Positions 44,430 to 56,697 of a stretch of 64,000 bases of DNA are shown piece by piece. Below the pieces are notes generated by a model that ran no database searches, had not been told where the DNA came from, and was given only the letters and a program-made list of their open reading frames with translations. Position 1 is the stretch's first letter; the number at the start of each line of letters is the position of its first letter. Location of the stretch: assembly GCA_039566865.1 (NCBI GenBank), contig CM076959.1, positions 2,773,501-2,837,500 on the forward strand. The letters run 5' to 3'. This DNA comes from Aurelia coerulea. Lineage: Eukaryota > Cnidaria > Scyphozoa > Semaeostomeae > Ulmaridae. A program made the translations under genes and the position numbers.

Positions 44430-46256
44430 TTTGCCGTAACAACTTTTAACAATGGTGTTTCTTTCATGGACATATAGAACATAAAATATTCAGTGGGGGC
44501 TGAGCATCAAAATTTCATCAAAACTATGGAAAATCGTTATCTTTCCATAATTGTATGACTTTTTGGCTATTTCAAGAAGGTATTGGGGGAGAGGGCCCCT
44601 CCTACCCCCACGTTGTATGACTCTTTCATTGCAAGGAGTGATTGCTGGCTTAAGAAACAATGAGACAACTTCTAAAGGTACAACAAAGTGGTGCAAAATT
44701 TTGAATATCAAAGGCATGGCAGTTTTCACCATCCTTTAATCACAAGTGATTTCAAAATGGTGCAAAATAGAAGAAACCAGCCCATGTTTCCCTTTTGATA
44801 AACAGGGGCCTATAATTATCAATCCTCCTGAATCTTTTGCTAAATTTCTCTGACATTATTTGTTTTGGGTAGACATTTTGTTGCAAATAATGTAATCATT
44901 TCAAGAAATCACAGAAGACAGCAGGAAGAGAAGAAGACACTTTTCAAAACACAGCAGTTATAGTAGCTATAATACAGTGGCCCATAGAGGCAATACAACA
45001 ACTTTGAAACAACTATGAATATTTTGAAATTAATTAAGGAATCTCTAACTTGATACAAAACAACATATTTGAATACGATTGAAAATCATTTTCCTCCCTA
45101 TTTAACTTTCCAAGCAACAACAATATTTCCTACTACAAAAATTAATTCCACTACGAATATAAATCCCACTATCAAAGTAAATTCCACTACAAATGTTAAC
45201 TCCACTTTAACTCCACTACAATAGATCGCACATCTATTGCCGCTGAGTGGAAAACAGCCTTTACACTGCTGTTATAGCAAGAAAGGATGCAAGGCAAGAT
45301 ACAAATGTAAAAAGGCCAAATTGCATGCAGTGTACATCCTTATGCTTCTGCGATGCTAAATGTTCTTAATGAAATGGCATTTACAAGATGTGCGAAACAG
45401 TGAATTCATCTATTTCAAGAAAGTTTTGATAAAAGTTCATCTAGCAATCAATTAAGAAGATCAAATATGGGCCATAGGACAGAGTTTCTTCCTTTCAGTT
45501 GTTCGCAGTTTCCATTGTAGGTAGTCTGAAGAAAATATATTGTTGCCATGGTAACCCTGCCATCTTAGAAAATATCTGGAATTCTTGAAATTGCGTCAAG
45601 GCCGTATTATTTATACTTTTTCCGAAAAAACGTTTTCAAATGTATGCAAATTCAAGCAAAAATGCCCATTTCGTCACAAATACTGCGGTTTCCATAGCAA
45701 CCATGCCTTCTAAAACCGTTTAAAAACATTTTCTCCCATTACTTAATCAATTGAAAGCATAAAATGTTTCCAAAAATGTATGACTTTCAAAATTACAGCT
45801 TTAAGATTGATGTAACCAAGGGGCTTTCTAAGAATGCATTGTCGACTGGTTACCATGACAACGGGCCATTTTTGAAGTTGCTTCTATATCAAAATTTGTT
45901 GAGTTGACCAAGTTCTATGTGTGTGCCAAGTTTCATGCTGGTATCCAAAAGTGCACGATCATGGCAAAAAACGGCACTTATTTACTGGACTACATGACAA
46001 ACTCGAGCATGTGAAAGGCAAAAACTCATGTTTTACTGGTGTCCCTTTTTAAAAGTTTTCTGAAAGGCTCTCTTCTGCAGCTATCAAAGGAATGCCTAAA
46101 TTGGAGTATATTTATATAAGTCTACAAGTCATTTTTAATGTTGGATGATATAAAAAATGTGATCATTCAGCTACTCAAATCTGAAGGCAAATGTAGCTAT
46201 GATCTTTTCTGGAAATTCCACCTACATGACAAGCCAATCACATAGGTTAGTAAGCA
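44430..46256. other. non-coding region with degenerate repeats
   Basis: 45130-45225 carries about seven copies of a TTCCACTAC-containing unit of 16-20 bp. 45540-45930 contains three related blocks built around TTGCCATGGTAACC / TTTCCATAGCAACC / GGTTACCATGACAAC, as in a dispersed repeat. No gene is supported. Confidence 0.4.
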
Positions 46257-48080
46257 ATGTACAGTCTCCCTGTTGTAAATACTGCACATCTTGTTTCTCA
46301 GGCTCTCTTGAGTGAAAGACAGACAACATGTGAATTTTTTCTTGCAGGTTTCTATTCTGGACTGGCATTAAATAGGCAAAGAGCACCATTGCAAGAACTG
46401 CAGAATAAGCCCCATACATTCACTTTTAATGGACTTCCAGATACTTGGGAAAAGATGTGCACAAAGGACCCTTTTCTTAGACAGTGGAACCCTTTCCTTC
46501 AAAAGTCTTCTTTCATGCTATCACTCAATACAGTGCATTCCATTCATGGCTTTGTTGTCTCGAAGATGGTTGTGGTGGACGAGAATTTACGTTTCAAAGT
46601 TTATGTGGCTGATGTCACTTGTGATCTTGAAAAAATTGGCTATGATATTCCATCCATCATATCTTCCTCTGAAAGTCTTCTCTGTCTACTTAATATCCTA
46701 TCTGGGAGCAGATTGTGCTTTGGGTGTCCAAATGTTGATTTTTCTGTATTTGGAAGAGAAATTTTTGAAGGAGCAGCAGGAGTAATTGGGAGGATGAAGT
46801 GTTTGTCCTCATTTGACGAAAAGGGCGCCCCTTCAAAACAAGAAGAAAGATATTTCTCTTCAAATTGTCATGCTTTGATGCATCAGTGCAGGACCAAAGG
46901 CTACTGTGAAGCTTGTGAATCTTTAGACAAGATAATGCGGCTAAGGCTCTTTAGGTTCAGGTCAAATGAGATAGCAAGAAATACTAACCACAGATACCTG
47001 TCGGCTGAGCAGCTGAAAGACAGTTTGATAAGTGAGACATTGCTACGTCGAAATGCTGAACGCAGGGAGCAATATGCAAAAAAGAAGCTTGATGGTGAAA
47101 GGCAATCCAAACAGCTTACAATTGAAGATCATAAGGATATGTCAACAATGTTCAGTTCCATTAATGTTTCTGAAGAATATAAGAACAAATTGTTTGCAGA
47201 TAAACCTGAAATGAAATTTTTTTGGAGTCTTCAAAAAGAAATGATGGAGAACAAAACAAGAAAATGGCATCCAAGGTATAGTATACTTGGGTTATAGCAG
47301 TTGACTGGAAATTCTACATTTTTCTATACACACAGTTGTGAGGTAAAAATTATATAATTTCCAGAAGACTCTACAAATTTCAGTTTTGCAGCTCATTTTA
47401 AAATTCCATCATAAAATTCCAGCAGATAACAAATCTTTCAAGATGGAAATAGAATGTTTACTTATTTCAGCTCTTGTAAAATTTGTTGTTGAAATTGTGA
47501 GCATTATATACTTCAGGGGTAAAACTGATTTTTTCAAAACTGTGCGTCTAGAAATATTTGATTCAACATTCTTTTACAATTTCTTGCATGGCATATACTC
47601 AACTCACGCTTATTGAAGCTTTTATGCTCCCATTCACAGCTATGATTTGGTAAATAATTTTAAGACAGTGATTTGGTAGTTTTCAGGATTTTGTTACACT
47701 GTTTGTTTGTGATAACACTTGAACAAGCAGAAAGCTTGAGCAGAGTGAAACTTGTGGGATTTCTTTCAAAAGACAAGTGCAGTTCATACCTTCTATTTTT
47801 TAGAGTTTTCACCTTAGCCAGGATTTCTACCAAGATCAGATGAAGACTCGTGTGAAATGCTTCAAAAAATTCATTAAATTCATCAAAAGAATTCATTTGA
47901 TTCTTGTGCAAAATTGGCAGAGAGGATTAAACATATTGACCATATGCTGATATCTCCTTTAACAGAAAATGTTTATCATTTTATAGAGTGATAGAAACAT
48001 GCTTGAAACTGTGGAATCGCTCAAACAGAGGTTATGAAGAGCTTCGCAATACGAATTTTTTCAAGCTGCAAAATTGGTGA
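46257..48080 (+). CDS. two-exon transposase-like gene (P/THAP-associated type), probably truncated
   Basis: Exon 1 is open from 46257 to 47275; the true 5' border may instead be the acceptor TTTTCTTGCAG at 46345. It ends KWHP-AG/GTATAG. A 711-bp intron ends TTTTATAG, and exon 2 (47987-48080) joins in phase, completing AG/A = Arg, to read RVIETCLKLWNRSNRGYEEL. W-HP-R-x-I-x-x-C-L-x-LW, then YEELR, is the junction pattern I associate with the start of the RNase-H-like region in P-element-related proteins. Exon 1 has an internal Cys-x2-Cys site (GYCEACESLDK) and a basic coiled helix. A TGA at 48078 ends it early. The splice match supports a real gene, now shortened. Confidence 0.55.
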
Positions 48081-48700
48081 AGCAAAGAGCGCTTGAATTT
48101 AAGGTGGATCAATCACAAATTCAATGATTCAAAAAAGTAAATGTAATTTTTTGTTTATTTGTTTGTTTCCATTATCATCAATGTACGTTGCTTTTCATCA
48201 TAATCAAAGGTAATTCTATGTTATCCAGTTACATTTTCCGCGTTAGAAGTGTACAAAACTGATCTACAAACGTTAAGGTACTTACTTATAGTCAGCGTTG
48301 CTTTTAAAGTTCTTCAGGAGTAGGGAACTCTTCTCAACCAGTTCAATAGACAAGTCGAGGAATAATGCATCAATACTTTTCTCCACTATTGAATCTTTGT
48401 AATTCTAAAATTTAATCAAAATAAAAGAAATAGTTATTTGTTGCTCACTTGCAGGACATATAGTAGCTAGTATAGTCGAATGAAATTTAAACATGTTGCA
48501 ACAAAGAAATTTGTCTCGCAATACAGAAAGGATCCACTGATGTCGAGCCACTGTCAAGCTTTCATTTTCAAAGTACTGATTGGTCTTTTAGTTATTCCAC
48601 AAAGGAATGTGGATCGAGAGATATTGTAATACATTTTTATTCAAATTGTTCCAATGCACGGTGCTAGACCTTCAATCACTGTTATGCACATTCAAAAATT
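48081..48700. other. non-coding region
   Basis: AT-rich, with no recognisable coding. 48570-48730 is related to the interior of the hAT MITE at 34851-35189. Confidence 0.3.
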
Positions 48701-48711
48701 CCTCAAGTTTT

Positions 48712-48905
48712 TCCACACTCTTTCGTAGTACAGCTAAAGCTGTATCCATATTTATGCCCAAAAATGTTACTGCTCACCAAAAGTACTTCTTTCATTCGAG
48801 GACATAGGACTTCATCTGCCAAGTGATTCCTCATACGAGTTGATGGAGTCAAGGCAAAATGCTCCTCGCTTAACCTTGGGAAGGTTCTTAAGCCTGATTG
48901 CTGGT
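48712..48905 (-). pseudogene. fragment of a THAP/P-element-associated protein
   Basis: Minus-strand frame DQQSGLRTFPRLSEEHFALT then PSTRMRNHLADEVLCPRMKE. I associate GLR-x-x-P-x-L-x-x-H-x-x-LTP-x-x-x-M-x-x-x-LA-x-x-VL with a helical segment of multicopy THAP-linked transposon proteins. It abuts the SWIM gene in opposite orientation, so the junction near 48900 is probably an insertion or rearrangement point. Confidence 0.35.
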
Positions 48906-49940
48906 CATACACAAAGGCATCTCTCCAGTGCTGTCAGAGGATTTGCTTTCCAGAAAATCCTCTGCAGAAAAGTCCCTCTGTGCTATAATATCACTGGTGA
49001 TCGACAAATTTCTGCCACACTTATACAGAGAGTTCCTGACAGCGAATGTAAAATCAAAAGAAACAAATGGAATACGGTCATACGGCTCATTTGTTCCCCC
49101 ATTTCTTAAAGGGCGACCGCGAAAATTCATCGAACATTGTTTACCTCAAATCAAAAATGCTGAAATTGATTTTAATGGTAATAAGAACTTGCTACGAATA
49201 GATATCGAGAATAAATTGTTCGAAGTCAAATCTTCAAGTGATCAGAAGGTTTACTCTTGCGACTTGAAACTTCCTCGATGCGAATGTATGGATTGGCGAG
49301 GGTATAAGTTACCATGTAAGCACATGTTTTACGTCTTCAAATACGTCCCAGGTATTGATTGGAATTGTTTGCCAGTTGCGTACTTGCAACAAGGTTTTCT
49401 AAAAGTTGACGATCGACTTCTACAACGTGCACTGGCAGATTCTACTTGTCCGGAGGATGCGACATTAGAGGACAAAGAAACAGACAACCGTGGTGTGAAC
49501 GATACAGAGGTTGATGTAAATATTGAGCACAATTTAGATGATGTAAATAATGACAAAGATAGGATTTCCTTGATGAATTTGAAAATGATGAAATATTAAA
49601 ATTGTCCAAATCAAACTCAGTAAAAATCCTCCGCCGTAAATGTATTTCATCTGTAGAAACATTGAAGAACAAGATTCACGAGTGTAATGAGAGGGCAATG
49701 CTGAAAGTAACGTTAGATAAATTAACAGATCTGGTGGAAAGAGTCGACAAAACTCTTCTCAGAGATCCAAGTCAAAGTATTCCGTTGACTTCATGCAAGT
49801 CACAGGCCCTTCTCCACAAAAGAAAAGAAACAAATGCAAGCAAAAAACACGAAAACATAAGACCACTGAAAAGTAACAACTCTCGCAAGAAGAGAAGACA
49901 GGAGGAGTTCAGTGCTGTGAAACACGTTCCATGCAACTGA
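48898..49940 (+). pseudogene. SWIM zinc-finger protein of a multicopy mobile family, one frameshift
   Basis: Open from 48898 with SYGSFVPPFLKGRPRKFIEH, then the SWIM finger CECMDWRGYKLPCKH (C-x-C-x9-C-x-H, near residue 125) and YVPGIDWNCLPVAYLQQGFL. The frame shifts near 49570, where LDEFENDEILKLSKSNSVKI continues in the next frame. It then runs openly to 49940 as a Lys/Arg/Ser-rich C-terminal region of about 110 residues. SWIM fingers of this layout occur in Mutator-type transposases and ZSWIM proteins. No DDE core is seen upstream, where an oppositely oriented fragment lies. The single lesion suggests a young pseudogene. Confidence 0.6.
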
Positions 49941-51560
49941 CAAGCAAAATCAGCCAATCAGAACAACTTCCACCCAAACCGGTCGTGTAATTCATCTAAT
50001 TTGAATCTAATATGAGGGGATGGTTATGGTACTCTTTGCTGAGGCTAAAATTTTGTCTATATCGCTTGAATCATTTGACTCCGAAGAAATAACTGGTGCA
50101 GAAAACGATAGGGTAGATGAATCAACGAGGGTTAGGCTATCGTTTACGGAAAACAAAGAGCCCACAGGTGACAAGTCAATATCAAGGCATGCATTGGAGA
50201 CAGACTTAGAATCTACTGACGCGTCTTCATGGCTTTCAATGTGAGATGAATGGTGAGTTATATCAGATGTTCTTAAAGCTGTTTCTAACTCACAAGCTGA
50301 AAGTTTATGATTTAAATTGTACACATAAACTTTGAGTGTTCAAGTCACATTCCATGTATAAATTCTATCAGGTTAGCTGTCAGAATGTTATTACCACTGT
50401 AGTTTAGGTGGAGTCCCCATTTGTCAAGATGATCCTCTTCGATGTTTTCATGGTCCAGACATTTTATCCTTGTATCTTCAAGTGTCCTTAAAACCAAGCA
50501 ATATGTTTTGATCCGCTTTCTCCTTATGACAATCTATGTATGTTTCTTTTCAAATGACGCCGAGGCACAAAGACAGGAACTAAAAAATTACATACTAGAG
50601 ATATTCAGGAGGGAAATGACAAGGGGCAGGAGTAGAGGCAGGGGTGGGGGCAGAGAGTTTAGGAGGGGTTGGCGGAGGGGTGGTAGGGGTGGAGGGGGTT
50701 TAGCAGTGACGGGGGTTATTTACTTTTCAATTGTTTAGTGTAATACATCATTGTGTTTTCTTCACTCAATTTTGCAGCAGGACCTTTGCACACCTGTGCC
50801 ATTTTTCTCGAAAAGAAATTGAGAGCGCTTTGTAAACGGTTGGAGATCTTGTCAGATAACGTTTACAAACTCAAGAGAGCGGGCGAAAAACGAATTTTCC
50901 AGCAGTCAGGGCTCGTTTCAGCTATTCAGGGCTAGGCAAGCACATTCAAATATTTGAACACACGTTTTTCCAAAGGAATAGACAGTTACGCTGAAGATGG
51001 TGGCAAAAAACTGTACACCATAATGCGTAGCTTTCTGAAAAGAGATTCGCAAATGAATGTATAGGAATTTGATTTAAGGATGCCACGTATTTTGTTGTCA
51101 AGTTCTCTATCGCCATATTTAGCATGATTGTGTATTGGGAAAAAAGGTTTTTTCCCCACAGTGCTATCTGCCTGCCTAAAATAATCTGACTTTTGAACGT
51201 TACTATTTGTCATTTTTGTCAAAAAAACCAAATTTACTTAGGTTTCGCTCCTGTATAATCAAAATCCTCTAATTTATGTGGTGGTTTCCATTGTCTGCTA
51301 GATATACACAAAAAGAGACCAATATCTCAAACTTTCACATACAGTAAGCCGTTTCACCTATGTCTATTAAGGTACTAGACCCCCGATGCCAAGCCAAAAT
51401 TTTACATTTTCTTTTTAAATTCCGAAATTGGTAAAAATAAGGTTTGAAGTATGCTCTTTCAGGCACACTTAGTTATTGTCAACAAAACACATGATTTGTG
51501 CCAATTTTGGGGGGTCATAGCAATGCAACCCTAATTGAATCTCCTTAGAAATGCCCTTAG
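49941..51560. other. mostly non-coding; RGG-like G-rich tract at 50620-50705
   Basis: The plus strand at 50569-50735 reads EAQRQELKNYILEIFRREMT then RGRSRGRGGGREFRRGWRRG. The DNA has many runs of three to five G and could form a G-quadruplex. It may be the 3' part of an RGG-protein exon or a simple G-rich repeat. Other frames lack support. Confidence 0.3.
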
Positions 51561-51583
51561 CAACGAAAAATGCAAAAATTTAG

Positions 51584-51925
51584 CTAAAAACGGGACAAAA
51601 ATACCCCTTCAAGCCCCCAGCAACCAAGCAGTTCAGTTTTGTGATTGAATTGGAATTGCCCTTTGGCTTGTCCATGGCGATCTGTCCTAGGCCTGGTGGC
51701 CCGGTCTGCTTTTGCGGGATCATCGTTCCGTCTTTTTCTTTCGAAACGGGATACCCTTTCTTCAGTTTTTCCAGCCATGAATGAGGCAAGGGAAGGTGTA
51801 GCTGTAGCTGACCCATTCGCTGAATCTTTAACTTCATCGACCTCAATTATCTTACCACAATGCACACAAAATCTGGCACCATCTTTTACTTTTGAACCAC
51901 AAGCTGCACAAAATGAATGCGCCAT
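51584..51925 (-). CDS. first exon of a zinc-ribbon protein
   Basis: ATG at 51925 in good context (CAAAATGGCGC) starts MAHSFCAACGSKVKDGARFC. C-x2-C-x10-C-x2-C near residues 6-23 is a complete treble-clef zinc ribbon of the zinc_ribbon_2 kind. A linker then reads SLASFMAGKTEERVSRFERK and turns basic. The open frame continues to 51584, but the real exon may end earlier at a donor I cannot fix. I associate such N-terminal ribbons with multicopy cnidarian proteins that carry E3-ligase-like domains downstream, from memory only. A host gene 5' end is likely. Confidence 0.5.
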   Translation of the reverse strand: MAHSFCAACGSKVKDGARFCVHCGKIIEVDEVKDSANGSATATPSLASFMAGKTEERVSRFERKRRNDDPAKADRATRPRTDRHGQAKGQFQFNHKTELLGCWGLEGVFLSRF

Positions 51926-51974
51926 TTTGTTGCTGGCGAACTGATGAATGATCATTTTCGCGCGCTTTTCTCTA

Positions 51975-52380
51975 TTTCGAGATTTTGAAACATATTTCAG
52001 GATTTGGAAATATATTTTGCGATTTTGAAAAATATTTCAGGATTTGGAAATATATTTTGCGATTTTGAAAAATATTTCAGGATTTTGAAATTTATTTCGA
52101 GATTGCTAAAAGTATTTCGCGATTTTGAAAATATTTCAGGATTTTGGAATTTATATTGAGATTTTGAAATTTATTTCGAGATTGGGAAAAATGTTTCGCG
52201 ATTTGAGAAATATTTCAGGATTTTTGAAGTTATAGTGAGATTTTAAAATTGATTTCGAGATTTTAAAATATATTCTCTGGAGTTGGAAAATATACGTTGA
52301 GATTTAAAAATCGTTATTGGGATTTGGAAATATGATTGGAGATTTTGAAATATTGTTTGCGATTTAGAAATAGATTTGTG
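51975..52380 (+). repeat. AT-rich minisatellite, ~16-17-bp half units
   Basis: About 24 degenerate units of the type GAGATTTTGAAATATATTTC / CAGGATTTGGAAATATATTT. The first third is more regular, with a near-perfect 53-bp double unit at 52000-52085. It lies directly upstream of the zinc-ribbon exon (minus strand). Confidence 0.8.
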
Positions 52381-53360
52381 GGTTGGCCCTTATCGGCCAC
52401 CATAGAGTCAGAATTCAATTCACTCAAGAATTACAAATGAGAATAAAATGAACTTCGGGCAAGGAAAAGAGAGCATTAATTGAATCTTGCAGACAAACAA
52501 TTAACTTGAAACAAATTAACTAACTGACGTTATTCTAGACTACAAAAACTTGCATAAACTATTCTCGAGGAACTGCTGCAGCTATCAAATCATCACAAAG
52601 ACCACAAAACTTCAAGGCACAGCACCATTCTTTGCATTGTGCAAGATTGAGTTAGTATCTCAAAAGCTCACTTTTACCATGCATGTCCTTGTTGATCTTT
52701 CACCAATTTTGGCGGTATCCTTTTCCATGTTCCGACAGTTGCATTTATCTATTTTCAGTCATCAATTTCTTCAGCATGGGCCGGCCTTTTCCTGCAATTT
52801 TATTGGTTATAATTGGATTTTGGCGGGAAAATGAAATTGATTTACAGTCCGCTCACTTGCTTGCCTAGCCTAAATCTCCAGTTGTTTCCGAGAATGAGTT
52901 GTAAACAAGTACAAGTAGTATATCGTAAACATGCCTAAATTGAGAAAAAAAATGCAGTAATCCTCTTCACGAGGAATAAATATCTAGGGAAGGTTGAGGT
53001 GATGAACTCAATCTGGTGAATTTAAGAGCTCGTGAACTTGGAAACATTTTAGTTGTTTTCAAACAAGTTTTGGTTGAGAAGGGACGAGATGCGCACAATG
53101 TTGGCTATAATATGTGTAGCTTCTGCTTGGAAACATGAACTGAAGAACAAGAATTTTCAAAATATTTCTCCACTGCTCAATGCTCTTCAATAAGGGCAAG
53201 GGTGAGGTTTTTCAATCTGTAAATAAGGCCATTTTTTACATTATTTACTTTGACAATATTGGTTCTATGAGATCATCAAATTGCAGAATGAACATGGTTG
53301 TTTGTATTGTAGCCCCAAGTTGTCTTTTAGTCTGAGCCTTTTCATCTCTAAAAAGTAACT
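52381..53360. other. non-coding region
   Basis: No gene, repeat or splice signal could be supported here. It contains the left flank of the DIRS element. Confidence 0.3.
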
Positions 53361-53605
53361 ATTCTATTTCACCATCAGCCTACGTCATTCCGAAGTTGTA
53401 CAAGAGACAGTACCGCACACGCGCAAACCAGTTGTGCTGATCACGCTTGCAGGCCGGCCTCGTGTTTTCTTTTAATTTCAAACATTTTACTTGCTGAAAT
53501 CGATGTCCATCGAAGAACTCACTGAAGATCACAGAAGAAAACGCATAATCAGATACGTATCTTGTTTCATAGTTTAAGAAAGTTCTTGGTTTTCCCTAAA
53601 GAATT

Positions 53606-54775
53606 ATGGAAACGGATGAGCATAGCGAGGAGGGACACACCCCTCCTTCAACCTCACTAGATGTAAATGCAATGCTGATTAATATGTTGTCATCTATGCA
53701 GCAAAGTATGACAGAGACAAATAAATTATTGTCTGAATTTAAGAAGCCAAGGCTCCCCCATCAAACATCCTCAAGCTTCGAGATTCTGCTTGGTTTAAAT
53801 GAACCAAACACACCAGCTTCAAAGGAAGCACCAACACCAGCTTCACAGGAATCACTCACACCATCGTCACAGGACGAACAATCACAAGCTCCACACGGGG
53901 CACCGCCACCAGCCTCACAGGAGGCAAACTCAGGCTCCAGAAATAGTGAGGATGATACTGTGAGCCTGTTTGGGGGAGATGAATTTCAAAATCCTGAAGG
54001 TGAGGAAGATAATGATCAATTTCTGACATCTATTGATTTGTCTCTCCGCCCAAATGAAATCTCTGGTCCACCCATTTCTGAGAAAGTAGCTAAAATAGTC
54101 AATAAAAAATTTTCTACTGATTTGGGTGCAGAAAAGCGTAAGGAAATTTTGGAAAATATAAAATACCAGAAAATTGTCAGCAACTTTATGTTCCAAAAGT
54201 AAATGAACAAATTTGGAACAAAGTTAAGGTTTTCACAGGCAACGTGACTTGCGTGTTGCTGGTTTACAAGATTCTATCGTCAGGGTATCTAGTGCATTTC
54301 CTTGACAATTGATGAGCTATTAAAGGCCAGAGAAACCAAAGGTAGCCCTGACTGCCGAGCTATTGCCACTAGGCTTTTTGACTCAATTGCACTTTTGGGC
54401 AATGTTAATACTGAACTGTCATACAAAAGGAGAGACTCGCTAAAACCACTGTTGAGTAATGAATTAAAGGCAGTTTGCTACCGCTCTAATAAGCCACAAA
54501 CGTTGCTTTTTGGTAATGATTTGCCCAAGGCAATGACAGACTCCAAATTGGAGAGTAAAATGATGGCTTTTGATGCACAGTCAAAACAAAGATACCAACC
54601 ATATCCTCAAAATCAGAGAAATTCTTTTTTATCCAACAGGGGGAGGGGAACTTACCCTCCCCAACAACAAAGCTTTTACCAGAAGCAACAGTTTCAAAAT
54701 CAACTGCCGTCAAAACCACCACAGTACAACAGAAGAGGCAGGGGCAGGGGCAGAGGCAAGACATTTTATCAGTGA
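53606..54775 (+). pseudogene. DIRS ORF1 (gag-like), frameshifted
   Basis: ATG at 53606 (METDEHSEEGHTPPSTSLDV) opens a Pro/Ser/Thr-rich N-terminus with repeated PASQE/PASKEAP units at residues 70-115. A KIVNKKFSTDLGAEKRKEIL region follows. A one-base change near 54190 ends the frame, and a second near 54300 restores reading into TIDELLKARETKGS and LFDSIALLGNVNTELSYKRR. The C-terminus is Gln/Tyr/Arg-rich and ends in RGRGRGRG (54735-54765), a likely nucleic-acid-binding tail. This matches the layout of DIRS ORF1 products. Confidence 0.7.
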
Positions 54776-54915
54776 ATCCACAGGTAATAGAATTTTCTAA
54801 AACCTTTGATACACATTTCAGACCTTATCTTGAGTACAAAGTTAAACTGTTCAGAGGATGTCAGATAGCAAACTGTTAAACACAATGGAAAGATCTAACA
54901 TATGATATAGCTATC

Positions 54916-56697
54916 TTGCAAACTGTTGTAGGAGATACCATAGAATTTATTGAGCAACCTCCAGAAAATTCATTTATATCCAAAAATTCCATTGCTAAAG
55001 AGCATGCAGAACAAGTAAACGCTGAGCTGAATAGTCTCCTTGATAAACACGTAATTGTACCATGTGATCATGAGCCTGGGGAATTTATTTCCCCTATTTT
55101 CTCAGTGCCAAAAAAGGATAATAGAATTCGCCTCATCTTAAATTTGAAAATCTAAATCAGTATGTGCAATACCATCATTTTAAAATGGACTCAATTCATA
55201 CTGCTCTGCAACTTGTAACGCAAGACTGTTGGATGGCATCAATTGACCTCAAAGATGCTTATTATAGTGTTAAGGTGCATGATGAATTTCGGAAGTATTT
55301 AAAATTTTGCTACAAAAATAGGCTTTACAAATACACTGCCTATCCAAATGGTCTCTCTCATTGTCCCCGAAAATTTACCAAACTTCTGAAGCCCCTCTTA
55401 TGTTCCTTGCGGAAAAATGGTCATATTTTGTGTGTCTTTATTGATGATCTACTTTTGGTAGCAACTTCTTATGAAGGGTGTTGTTCTACTGTAATGGAGA
55501 CAATTCAGTCTCTTGACATGTTAGGTTTTACAGTTCACCCAGAAAAGTCAGTGTTTTTACCACAGAAACAAATAACATTTCTTGGCTTTGACATTAATTC
55601 TACTTCCATGAAAATAACTTTAACAAAAGAAAAAATTAGGAACACATTATCAATCCGAGAAGTAGCACAAGTAATTGGCTATATTGTGGCCAGTCTCCCA
55701 GCTGTGAGATATGGTCAGTGTGATTATAGAGCCATTGAAAAGGACAAAATTGATGCCTTAAAACAGGAAAAGGGAACTTTGATGCACAAATGCATTTATC
55801 ATCCCAAGCTAAAACACAACTAAATTGGTGGCTAGCAAACATCAACTTTTCCTTTTAATTATATTGAGCAATCGAAAGTGGACAGTGTAATAAGTTCTGA
55901 TGCCTCCCTTTTTGGTTGGGGTGCAGCTATGGATAATATATCTACAGGGGGTCCATGGTCCTATGAAGAAGCCACAAATCACATAAACTACTTAGAACTT
56001 CTAGCTGCTTATTTTGCTTTGAAATCATTTTTTCATGCTACCATAGGCAAACATGTAAAAATAATGATTGACAACACCACTGCAGTGGCAGTTATTAATA
56101 ATATGGGCACTTGCCATAGTAATTTGTGCAATTATATTGCATGTGAAATCTGGAAATTTTGTGAGACAAACTCTATTTGGCTTACTGCAGCACATATCCC
56201 AGGAAAGGAAAATATTATTGCTGATCAGGAGTCTAGAAATAAGAATATTGACACAGAATGGATGCTAAATCCAAAGCTTTTATCAAAGGTATTGTGTGAT
56301 ATGCCCTTCTCTCCTACCATTGATTTATTTGCATCCAGACTAAACAAGCAATTTGACGGGTATGTCTCATGTAGACAAGACCGATATGCAAAGCATATCA
56401 ATGCATTTTCCTTGTCATGGACAAATGAAAATTTTTTACTCATTTCCCCCATTCAGTTGCATTCTTAAAGTCATCAGGAAAATTATAGCAGATCAGAAAA
56501 CAGGAATTTTAGTGGTTCCAGATTGGGCAACCCAGACATGGTATCCAATGCTGTTGGGAATTCTGGAGCAGCCACCCATTCTTCTCAGACCATCTGTGGA
56601 ACTGCTGATAATGCCATCACACCCAAACTTGAGGCACCCATTGCACAAGAGTCTGATATTAGCTATTTGTCTTGTATCAGGGAAACGTTACAAGTGA
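54916..56697 (+). pseudogene. DIRS reverse transcriptase / RNase H, frameshifted
   Basis: The RT begins with FISPIFSVPKKDNRIRLILN. A missing A near 55150 shifts the frame, which continues with WMASIDLKDAYYSVKVHDEF (first catalytic Asp), GLSHCPRKFTKLLKP and CVFIDDLLLV (the IDD active-site box). A second shift near 55770-55850 leads to RNase H: VISSDASLFGWGAAM, INYLELLAAYFALKS, IDNTTAVAVINNMGT, HIPGKENIIAD. The C-terminal extension (FPPFS ... VVPDWATQTWYPMLLG) is in another frame after about 56440 and ends at 56697, overlapping the recombinase start as is usual in DIRS elements. Confidence 0.85.

Noticed and set aside
50620..50705. RGG-box RNA-binding protein gene
   Set aside because: Only a short G-rich stretch encodes it; no RRM or start is visible and splice borders are not convincing.
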